A stretch of DNA of 10,032 bases from an uncultured Subdoligranulum sp. GTDB lineage: Bacteria; Bacillota_A; Clostridia; Oscillospirales; Ruminococcaceae. A program made the position numbers and the translations under genes. The stretch covers positions 1 to 10,032 of the forward strand of contig CAAGRN010000279.1 of assembly GCA_900772715.1 (NCBI GenBank), read 5' to 3'. Below, piece after piece: positions 1 through 5,499 of this stretch. How positions within the stretch are numbered: position 1 is the stretch's first letter; each line of letters opens with the position of its first letter. Under the pieces are notes generated by a model. That model saw only the letters and a list, made by a program, of their open reading frames with translations. It made no database searches and had not been told where the DNA came from.

Positions 1-1
1 C

Positions 2-34
2 ATATTGTACAGCAAGGGGAGGTCTGCCCAATGA
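2..34 (+). CDS. C-terminal end of an unidentified upstream gene
   Basis: An open frame running in from the left edge ends with residues ILYSKGRSAQ and a TGA at 32-34. That TGA overlaps the ATG of the dapF fragment in an ATGA arrangement, the usual sign of translational coupling in an operon. Ten residues are too few to name the protein. The frame is proposed only because of this overlap and because a good ribosome binding site for dapF lies inside it. Confidence 0.4.
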   Translation: MLYSKGRSAQ

Positions 35-174
35 AGCTGTTTTTTACCAAAATGCAGGGTGCCGGCAACGATTACCTGTTTGTGGACTGCCGCAAAACCC
101 GCACCTCGCTCGCCGTATCGGCACTTAGAATTGTGCGGTATTGCCCAAAGGAGAACTATGGCATTATCCGTTAA
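31..174 (+). pseudogene. dapF: 5' fragment of dapF (diaminopimelate epimerase), cut after about 23 codons
   Basis: The ATG at 31 follows AAGGGGAGG (14-22) with 8-nt spacing. The first residues, MKLFFTKMQGAGNDYLFVDC, match the DapF N-terminus (family pattern F-x-K-M-x-G-x-G-N-D, including the conserved Asn and Asp). DapF interconverts LL- and meso-diaminopimelate for lysine and peptidoglycan synthesis and is normally about 270-280 residues. Here the resemblance ends near residue 20-23 (about base 97). The frame then runs through unrelated sequence to a TAA at 172-174, giving only 47 codons, and overlaps the start of the next gene. None of the catalytic-cysteine regions is present, so this piece cannot be functional. 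It may be a real deletion remnant or an assembly join. Confidence 0.75.
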
Positions 175-1288
175 AACAAAAGAACATCTGCGCCGCCGTG
201 CGGCAGAGCTGCTGCCCAAGTGGGGCAGCCTGGCAGCCTGCGCTGCGGCGCTGGGGCTGTGCATCGGCTACACCGGCAGCTCGGTGCATCTGGTCACCAT
301 CCGCGATTCCCGCGCCGGCAGCGAGCGTATTCTGGCATCCACCGACGACGTGCCTGCCCTTTTGCGCCGCGTCAAGATGCAGCCGCTGGCAGAGTACGAC
401 GTCACCGTCTGGAGCGAAACCCCCGACGGCGAGGAGCTGCAGGTGCTGCGCGGCTACACCACCCAAGTGACGGCGGACGGTGAAACCCGGCAGGTCGTCA
501 CCACCGGCGAAACCCCCGCCGAAATTCTGACCCGGCTGGGCATTGCCTACGATGAGGACGATATCGTCACCCCTGCTGCGGACGAGATTTTGCCCGAGGG
601 CGAAAACATCGTTTTGCAGCGTATGGAATATGTCGAGTACACGGTGGAGGAAACTGTCACCGCCCCGGTGGAGGAAATCGCCACCAGTTTGCTGTACCGC
701 AAGCCGGAAGACAGCCTGACGCTGCGCGAGGGCGTGAACGGCTGTGACCGCGTGACCTACCGCGAGGTCTGGACGGACGGTGCCTGGACAGCGACCGAGG
801 TCGTCACCCGCGAAACGCTGGCAGAAACCGTTGGTGGGCTTGTCAAGGTGTACGGCGAACAAGCGCCGGTATCGTCCTTTCAGGGACCCGAGATCGTGGA
901 CGGCGTGCCTGCCGAGGGCGTGAGCGAGGTCTACGAGAGCCAGCGCAGCACGGCGTACTCCGCTTCGCAGACCGCCAAGGGCGCCAGCGGACGCCGCCTT
1001 ACCTACGGCACCGTGGCGGTGGACCCCAGCGTGATCCCCTACGGCACGCTGATGTACATAACCAGCGACGACGGCAGCTTTGTGTACGGCTACGCCTACG
1101 CCGCCGACACCGGCGCCGCGATGCGCGAGGGGCGCGTGTTTGTGGACCTGTACTACGAAAGCTACGAGGAATCGGTCAAGAGCGCGGTCATCCCCGTGAC
1201 GGTGTACATCATCGACGAGGAAACCGCCGCCAAGTACCAGCAGATCAACGACGAAATTCTGGCAGCGGACACCGTATACGGAAAATAA
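158..1288 (+). CDS. Membrane-anchored G5/3D-domain cell-wall protein (YabE-like)
   Basis: The protein has 376 residues. The ATG at 158 is chosen because AAAGGAG (147-153) sits 4 nt upstream; the frame stays open back to 59, but that stretch is the dapF remnant. In order: a basic N-terminus, one hydrophobic segment at about residues 22-39 (signal anchor or uncleaved signal peptide), DUF348-like stretches at about 44-100 and 103-156, a G5-like segment at about 157-233, and a 3D domain at about 265-352. The three aspartates that name the 3D fold are visible: Asp289 in VDP, Asp317 in AADTG and Asp330 in VDLYY. YabE/Rpf-type proteins of this architecture are exported and act on peptidoglycan (double-psi barrel related to MltA). 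I infer a cell-wall remodelling role. The gene is followed at once by a terminator, so it ends its transcript. No convincing promoter was found in the short upstream region, which may belong to a join. Confidence 0.85.
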   Translation: MALSVKTKEHLRRRAAELLPKWGSLAACAAALGLCIGYTGSSVHLVTIRDSRAGSERILASTDDVPALLRRVKMQPLAEYDVTVWSETPDGEELQVLRGYTTQVTADGETRQVVTTGETPAEILTRLGIAYDEDDIVTPAADEILPEGENIVLQRMEYVEYTVEETVTAPVEEIATSLLYRKPEDSLTLREGVNGCDRVTYREVWTDGAWTATEVVTRETLAETVGGLVKVYGEQAPVSSFQGPEIVDGVPAEGVSEVYESQRSTAYSASQTAKGASGRRLTYGTVAVDPSVIPYGTLMYITSDDGSFVYGYAYAADTGAAMREGRVFVDLYYESYEESVKSAVIPVTVYIIDEETAAKYQQINDEILAADTVYGK

Positions 1289-1294
1289 ACGGCA

Positions 1295-1342
1295 ACAGAG
1301 TCTGGCAGCCTGCAACGGCAGGCGGTCAGACCCTGTTTTTTT
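1295..1342 (+). terminator. Intrinsic terminator after the G5/3D gene
   Basis: A long stem is formed by 1295-1313 and 1318-1336 around the loop AACG, with two mismatches and one G-T pair. The inner arms are GCCTGC and GCAGGC and the outer arms contain GTCTG and CAGAC. Seven T residues (1336-1342) follow on the plus strand. It begins 6 nt after the stop codon. Confidence 0.85.
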
Positions 1343-1375
1343 GTGCATTTTTTTGTGCGCTGCCACAAAAACGGA

Positions 1376-1403
1376 TTGACAAACCCCGGCTTTGGTGTAC
1401 AAT
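1376..1403 (+). promoter_or_regulatory. Sigma-A-type promoter for lrgA-lrgB
   Basis: A perfect TTGACA (1376-1381) and TACAAT (1398-1403) are separated by 16 nt. They lie just after the preceding terminator and about 50 nt before the lrgA start. This is the clearest promoter in the window. Confidence 0.8.
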
Positions 1404-1412
1404 AAAAAAATT

Positions 1413-1425
1413 GGGGGTTACCCCC
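1413..1425 (+). promoter_or_regulatory. G/C hairpin at the 5' end of the lrgAB leader
   Basis: GGGGG-TTA-CCCCC can form a compact five-pair hairpin within a few nucleotides of the expected transcription start (about 1410). Its position suggests 5'-end protection of the mRNA or a protein-binding site. It is too far from the ribosome binding site at 1444-1449 to mask it alone. Confidence 0.45.
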
Positions 1426-1453
1426 GAACTCTCTCCATCCTGCGAGGTGTTGT

Positions 1454-1813
1454 ATGGAACTGCTGTTTGAATTTGCGCGCATTTTGCTGTTTTGCTTTGC
1501 GGGCGAACTTTGCCACACGCTGCTGCCGCTGCCCATCCCCGCCAGCGTCTACGGTTTGCTGCTGCTGTTGGCGGCGCTGCGTCTGGGCGCGGTAAAGCTG
1601 GTGCAGGTGCGCCGTGCGGCGCTGTTTTTGACCGGGATTTTTCCGCTTTTGTTTGTGCCTGCTGCTGCGGGCGTAATGGAACTTTGGGCGGAGCTGCAGG
1701 CGATGCTGCTGCCCGCCGTGCTGGCGCTGGTGCCCGTGACCGTGGTGGTTATGGCGGTTTCGGGGCGGGTGACGCAGCATTTTGTCCGCCGAAAGGAGCG
1801 CGACCATGTCTGA
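1454..1813 (+). CDS. lrgA: LrgA/CidA-family holin-like membrane protein
   Basis: The protein has 119 residues, the normal size for the family. The ATG at 1454 follows GAGGTG (1444-1449). Four hydrophobic segments are visible at about 5-25, 30-48, 56-78 and 85-104, ending in a basic cytosolic tail (VRRKERD). Family signatures are LPIPASVYG at 26-34 (usual form LPIPGSVxG) and FPLLFVPAAAGVM at 63-75. LrgA/CidA proteins are small inner-membrane proteins likened to phage holins or antiholins and linked to murein hydrolase export, cell lysis and, in some species, pyruvate uptake together with LrgB. The gene overlaps lrgB by 8 nt, so the two are probably co-translated. LrgA and CidA cannot be told apart here, and no LytSR regulator gene is in view. 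Confidence 0.88.
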   Translation: MELLFEFARILLFCFAGELCHTLLPLPIPASVYGLLLLLAALRLGAVKLVQVRRAALFLTGIFPLLFVPAAAGVMELWAELQAMLLPAVLALVPVTVVVMAVSGRVTQHFVRRKERDHV

Positions 1814-2498
1814 ACTTTTGCAAAATTCCGCCGCGTGGGGCGTACTGCTGACCATGGCGGCGTTCGCGCTGGGTATGGTCATCAACCGCCGCACCGGCAA
1901 GGCGATTTTCAATCCGTTGCTGTTGGCGGCGGTGTTTGTGGTCGTGTTTTTAAGCGTGCTGGGTATCCCGTATGCGGCGTACAAGGCAAGCGCCGCGCCC
2001 GTCAGCTACCTGCTGCTGCCCGCCACCGTCAGCCTGGCGGTGCCGCTGTATGAAAAGTGGGAACTGCTCTGCCGCAACTGGGCAGCAATTCTGGCGGGAA
2101 TTCTGGCGGGTGTGGCGGCAAGCCTTGGCAGCGTGCTGGTGCTGGCGCTGCTGCTGCGGCTGGACCACGCGCAGTATGTCACGCTGCTGCCCAAGTCGGT
2201 GACCACCGCCATCAGTATGGATATTGCCGCCGAGCTGGGCGGTATGGCGGCGCTGACCGGTGCGCTGGTGATTTTGACCGGCATTGTGGGCGCCCTGCTG
2301 GCGGACGGTGTTTTTCGGGTGTTCGGCATCACCGACCCCATTGCCAAGGGCATCGGCATCGGCAGCGCCGCCCACGCCGTGGGTACCGCCAAGGCGCTTG
2401 AGATGGGCGAGGTCGAGGGCGCAATGAGCGGTCTTGCCATTGCCGTGGCGGGCATTATGACCGCCCTGCTCTGCCCGGTGGTCGCTAACCTGATCTGA
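1806..2498 (+). CDS. lrgB: LrgB/CidB-family membrane protein
   Basis: The protein has 230 residues, the typical family length. The ATG at 1806 is preferred over an in-frame TTG at 1782 because AAAGGAG (1792-1798) lies 7 nt before it. The protein is almost entirely hydrophobic helices. LrgB signatures are PKSVTTAIS (129-137; usual PKSVTTPIA) and GIGSAAHAVGTAKA (184-197; usual GxxxHAxGTAxA), followed by SGLAIAVAGIMTALLCP near the C-terminus. It is the obligate partner of the LrgA-type protein encoded directly upstream and shares its promoter. Family roles include modulation of autolysis and overflow metabolite (pyruvate) transport; which applies here cannot be read from sequence. Confidence 0.9.
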   Translation: MSELLQNSAAWGVLLTMAAFALGMVINRRTGKAIFNPLLLAAVFVVVFLSVLGIPYAAYKASAAPVSYLLLPATVSLAVPLYEKWELLCRNWAAILAGILAGVAASLGSVLVLALLLRLDHAQYVTLLPKSVTTAISMDIAAELGGMAALTGALVILTGIVGALLADGVFRVFGITDPIAKGIGIGSAAHAVGTAKALEMGEVEGAMSGLAIAVAGIMTALLCPVVANLI

Positions 2499-2619
2499 GC
2501 GGACTCCAGACGGTCAATAAACGTAATGGGACGATTTCAAACTTTCGGCTGGTTTGCAATTGCTCATAAAGAGTCCTCTCCTGCATACTGGTCAATCTTA
2601 AGAAATCGGATCCGGGTTT

Positions 2620-2656
2620 GTACGGATTGCAGTACTATAACTTTTCGGTACGGATT
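2620..2656. repeat. Short direct repeat GTACGGATT in the lrgB 3' region
   Basis: The 9-mer GTACGGATT occurs at 2620-2628 and again at 2648-2656, 28 bp apart. It lies in an AT-richer non-coding stretch (2499-2710) between lrgB and the shared terminator. No gene or convincing promoter is visible in that stretch. The repeat may be chance or a relic. Confidence 0.3.
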
Positions 2657-2710
2657 TTCGTTTGTTTTCTCTACCTCTTTACGCACCGTACAGGATCGTT
2701 TTCTCAATCC

Positions 2711-2745
2711 AAAAAGGCACTGCCGTTTCCCGGCGGTGCCTTTTT
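2711..2745. terminator. Bidirectional terminator between convergent lrgB and the exchanger gene
   Basis: AAAAAGGCAC-TGCCG and CGGC-GGTGCCTTTTT pair over 15 positions (one wobble) around a TTTCC loop. Five A residues on one side and five T residues on the other give a U-tract on either strand. It is 19 nt after the minus-strand exchanger stop and 212 nt after the lrgB stop. Confidence 0.9.
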
Positions 2746-2764
2746 ATTTGTTGTAAGTGATTTG

Positions 2765-3724
2765 TTACATCGTAAACTGGATCGCGCAGAAGGCGGCATA
2801 AATCGCCAGCAGGATAACGCCCTGCGCGCGGTTCATCCTGCCCTTGATGAGAGCAGGCAGCGTCATGATAACCATGACGAGCAGCATGACCGGCAGATCG
2901 AGCACAAGGCTTGAGTTGATGCCGAACAGGGTGGAACTCTGCGGGATGGTGAACGGTGCCAGTGCGACGGAAACGCCGCTGACCAGCACGAGGTTAAAGA
3001 CGTTCGCACCCACGATGTTGCCGACGGACAAATCGCTGTGACCCTTGACCAGCGAGGTAATGGCCGTGACAAGCTCCGGCAGGGAAGTACCCAGCGCCAC
3101 AAACGTCAGGGCGATGACGCTTTCCGGCACGCCCAGCGCCTGCGCAATCAGCGTACCGTTATCAACCAGCAGGTTCGCGCCGACGGCGATGGCTGCCGCG
3201 CCGACCACCAGCAGGATCAGCGTCTTGGGCAGGGGCATCAGATCCTCTTCCTCGGCGTGTTCCTCGGCGGGGGTGTTCTTCATCTGGCGAACGTTGGCAA
3301 CCATATAAGCCACGAACAACGCCAGCATGAGAAAGCCCATCGGGCGGGTGAATTTACCGAAACCATAAGCTGCGACGCAGTAGATGGCGGCAGCGATAAA
3401 GAAGAAGATAACCGGCGTTCTCAGCGTCTTGGGGTCAACCTTGCCGGGGCGCACCGCAATCGTGATGGCGGCAATCAGCGCCGCGTTGCAGATGACCGAG
3501 CCGATGGCGTTGCCGTAGGCGATCTCGCCGTGACCGGACACCGCCGACATCGTCGAGACCATGACCTCCGGCAGCGTTGTGCCGATGGAAACGACCGTCG
3601 CGCCGATCAGCAGCTCCGGCAGGTGGAAGCGCCGTGCCAGCGCGGATGCGCCGTCCACGAACCAGTCGCCGCCTTTGATCAGAAACAGCAGACCGACGAT
3701 AAAGAGCAAAACAGGTACGAACAT
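2765..3724 (-). CDS. CaCA-family Na+/Ca2+-type (cation:cation) exchanger, YrbG-like
   Basis: The protein has 319 residues. The ATG at 3724 is set by a perfect AGGAGG 6 nt upstream (plus positions 3731-3736); the frame continues upstream without a start signal. About ten hydrophobic segments form two inverted halves. The alpha-repeats are plain: IGATVVSIGTTLPEVMVS at about 40-57 and ALTFVALGTSLPELVTAITS at about 205-224, each with the ion-binding Pro-Glu pair, and GNAIGS (71-76) and GNIVGAN (235-241) as the second parts. A short acidic loop (EEHAEEED, 154-161) separates the halves, as in YrbG/CaxA-type proteins (TC 2.A.19). It exchanges a divalent cation, usually Ca2+, for Na+ or H+ across the membrane; the counter-ion cannot be told. 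It is a single-gene unit with its own promoter and terminator. Confidence 0.9.
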   Translation of the reverse strand: MFVPVLLFIVGLLFLIKGGDWFVDGASALARRFHLPELLIGATVVSIGTTLPEVMVSTMSAVSGHGEIAYGNAIGSVICNAALIAAITIAVRPGKVDPKTLRTPVIFFFIAAAIYCVAAYGFGKFTRPMGFLMLALFVAYMVANVRQMKNTPAEEHAEEEDLMPLPKTLILLVVGAAAIAVGANLLVDNGTLIAQALGVPESVIALTFVALGTSLPELVTAITSLVKGHSDLSVGNIVGANVFNLVLVSGVSVALAPFTIPQSSTLFGINSSLVLDLPVMLLVMVIMTLPALIKGRMNRAQGVILLAIYAAFCAIQFTM

Positions 3725-3745
3725 ACTTTTCCTCCTCGGATTTTT

Positions 3746-3774
3746 ATTATATAAATACTCCCTTATACAAAACC
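3746..3774 (-). promoter_or_regulatory. Probable promoter of the exchanger gene
   Basis: A consensus TATAAT on the minus strand (plus 3746-3751) lies 22 nt before the exchanger ATG in the only AT-rich stretch of the gap. The -35 element is poor: at 17-nt spacing it reads GGTTTT and overlaps the preceding terminator. The -10 is convincing, the -35 is not. Confidence 0.45.
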
Positions 3775-3800
3775 GAGGACGCAAGCGTCCCCGGTCTTGT
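3767..3800 (-). terminator. Intrinsic terminator after the esterase pair
   Basis: ACAAAACCGAGGACG and CGTCCCCGGTCTTGT pair around the tetraloop CAAG with few mismatches. On the minus strand the stem runs into GGTTTTGTAT, a short U-rich tail. It sits 41 nt after the stop of the 3841-5484 gene and separates that operon from the exchanger gene. Confidence 0.7.
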
Positions 3801-3840
3801 ATGCTGAATGCTTTTATGGGAGAAGGGGAATGGTAAACTG

Positions 3841-5484
3841 TTACGGCTGATACACAACCGCTTTGCTGCCCTGCGGGCGGCTGAAGTGCTTCATAAAATC
3901 CCACGCGGCCCGGCTTTGATCAGGGATCGCACCATGCGGCATATTCTTCATCACCGTATAGCCGACGCGCGGTGTTCCGTCCGCAGCCTGATATAGGCGG
4001 GTGAACAAGCGTTCCCCGTCCGTGTAGCCTTTTTGCACCGTGTAAAAATTTTCACCTGTGCGGATAGCGTCAGGGTGATAGCCGCCGTCCTCCGCCTTGT
4101 CAACCTTTGCCGGGCAGCGGTTTGTCCGCAAAACGGGCGTGAGCTGTTCTTCCATGCGGCAGCCCGCCGTGGCGCCGTCGTTGTCGCCCACGCAAACCCA
4201 ATAGGGCAGCTCAAAGCCTTTTTCTGTCAATTCGGGGCATATGGCTGTGTCCGCCATCAAACCGCTGCCGGGCAATACGGGACCGTTCCATGGCGAGATC
4301 GCCGCAAACAGCTCCGGTCGGGAGGTCCCGACCTCCCGCGTGATGGAACCGCCGTTGGAGAATCCGGTCAAATACACACGGCTTGTGTCCAACGCATACT
4401 CGGCACAAATTTTCTCCGTCATGGCGGCAAAGGCGTCGGCGTCACGCGCCAGCTGCCAGATGTTGCCCGGCGAATCCGGCACGACCAGCACAAAGTCTCG
4501 CGTTTCGTCCTGCAGCACATCCCACCCGTTTTTGGAGCAGAACATCCATGCCGGCTCACCGCGACCATGCACGCTGTAAACCAGCGGCAGACCGGCGGCC
4601 TCCGCCTTGGACATTCCGCGCGGCAATCGAACCCCGTAGGGGTAATCCAACGTGCCGTGACAAACCGAGCCGATTCGGTACTCTCCGCTTGTGTAGTATT
4701 CCGTGCGCGTGGGGTGGAAGCGCAGTGTGCCGTCCGGACCGTCCTTCCAGCGGATGATGTGTTCAAACAGCCCCTGATAAATTGCAGTCGCAAGGGGCAG
4801 CCCGGGCGCAGGCGCATTTTCTGAGACAAGCACCTGCTGCGCCGGAAACTCTGCGTTATACCAGCGCTGCGCCGGTATTCCGGCAAGCGTAACCGGTTCC
4901 TGCTTTGCAGCCTTGGCTGCCGCAGCAAAGTATTCCAAGGTTTGCTGCGCTTGCTTCATCGGGGTACCCAACAGCCAGACGCAGCTTGCCAGTGTTCCAT
5001 ATGTCGCCGAGTAGTCGGCGCTGACGTTTTTGACCATCCAATGGTCCGATGCCTGCTGTGCGGCAGAAAAATCGTCCGGCACGCCGTTCACCAGGGCAGC
5101 CGCTGCCATACGATTCGGTCGCGCTGCCAGACAGTTTCCGGCAAAGACCGCCCCGTCCTCGTACCCCACAAGGTAGAGCATTGTCTCCCAACACCACAGC
5201 TTACCGCCGCGACCAAACAGGCTACGACCGTTTTGCGTGGCAAAGCTGTTTCGAAGTTCATCGTACAGCCGCGCCGGAAGCGTAACATCCTCGACCTCCC
5301 AGCCGCCGGGTACGATCGGGATCACCAGAACGCCGCTTTCCCATTCTGCCAACATCTGCCAGCCGGAGCTTTGTGCAAAACGCCGTGCGGCCTCCTTTGT
5401 GGCGGCTTGTGCGGCGGGCGGGCAGACGAGGAACATTTTTGCCGGGTCGTAATCGGCGCGGGTCGATACATAGGTGTATACCAT
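3841..5484 (-). CDS. Two-domain alpha/beta-hydrolase (esterase/PHB-depolymerase-like), inactive N-domain plus active C-domain
   Basis: The protein has 547 residues, with no signal peptide or membrane segment, so it is probably cytosolic. The ATG at 5484 follows a purine-rich AAGAAGGG about 10 nt upstream. The C-terminal half (about 285-537) resembles the LpqC/PHB-depolymerase/feruloyl-esterase group: oxyanion VHGRG (305-309), nucleophile elbow GFSNGG with Ser376, a probable acid at Asp434 or Asp436 (VGDNDG) and His517 in NMPHG. The N-terminal half (about 15-200) looks like a second, degenerate hydrolase domain: YLVGYEDGAVF at 104-114 aligns with the nucleophile elbow, but Glu109 replaces the serine. 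It starts 15 nt after the related 587-residue gene, and both share the same plan and end in (H/Q)FSR. Ester hydrolysis is well supported; the substrate is unknown. A tight double hairpin lies in its coding region at 4316-4337. Confidence 0.82.
   Translation of the reverse strand: MVYTYVSTRADYDPAKMFLVCPPAAQAATKEAARRFAQSSGWQMLAEWESGVLVIPIVPGGWEVEDVTLPARLYDELRNSFATQNGRSLFGRGGKLWCWETMLYLVGYEDGAVFAGNCLAARPNRMAAAALVNGVPDDFSAAQQASDHWMVKNVSADYSATYGTLASCVWLLGTPMKQAQQTLEYFAAAAKAAKQEPVTLAGIPAQRWYNAEFPAQQVLVSENAPAPGLPLATAIYQGLFEHIIRWKDGPDGTLRFHPTRTEYYTSGEYRIGSVCHGTLDYPYGVRLPRGMSKAEAAGLPLVYSVHGRGEPAWMFCSKNGWDVLQDETRDFVLVVPDSPGNIWQLARDADAFAAMTEKICAEYALDTSRVYLTGFSNGGSITREVGTSRPELFAAISPWNGPVLPGSGLMADTAICPELTEKGFELPYWVCVGDNDGATAGCRMEEQLTPVLRTNRCPAKVDKAEDGGYHPDAIRTGENFYTVQKGYTDGERLFTRLYQAADGTPRVGYTVMKNMPHGAIPDQSRAAWDFMKHFSRPQGSKAVVYQP
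4316..4337. repeat. Overlapping perfect palindromes inside the esterase gene
   Basis: Two mutually exclusive hairpins share the same bases: GGTCGGGA/TCCCGACC (4316-4323 and 4326-4333) and GGGAGGT/ACCTCCC (4320-4326 and 4331-4337, loop CCCG). They lie about 10 codons after the catalytic serine codon. The codons read as ordinary residues (REVGTSRP), so this may be coincidence in GC-rich DNA. Confidence 0.4.
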
Positions 5485-5499
5485 ACGGAAAAGCCCTTC

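Noticed and set aside
59..157. Upstream extension of the G5/3D protein to a start at 59
   Set aside because: The added residues overlap the dapF fragment and have no start signal, whereas AAAGGAG precedes the ATG at 158.
164..1402. Long minus-strand open frame (412 codons) opposite the G5/3D gene
   Set aside because: It has a repetitive, low-complexity V/G/H/A-rich composition typical of an antisense shadow in GC-rich DNA, lacks a ribosome binding site, and crosses the strong terminator and the lrgA promoter.
2620..2645. Promoter candidate TTGTAC with TATAAC in the lrgB-exchanger gap
   Set aside because: The spacing is about 12 nt, far too short for sigma-A, and there is no gene downstream on that strand before the terminator.
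3725..3904. N-terminal extension of the exchanger to 3904
   Set aside because: The extension would run through the terminator and promoter region. AGGAGG is placed exactly before the ATG at 3724, and the first transmembrane helix starts right after it.
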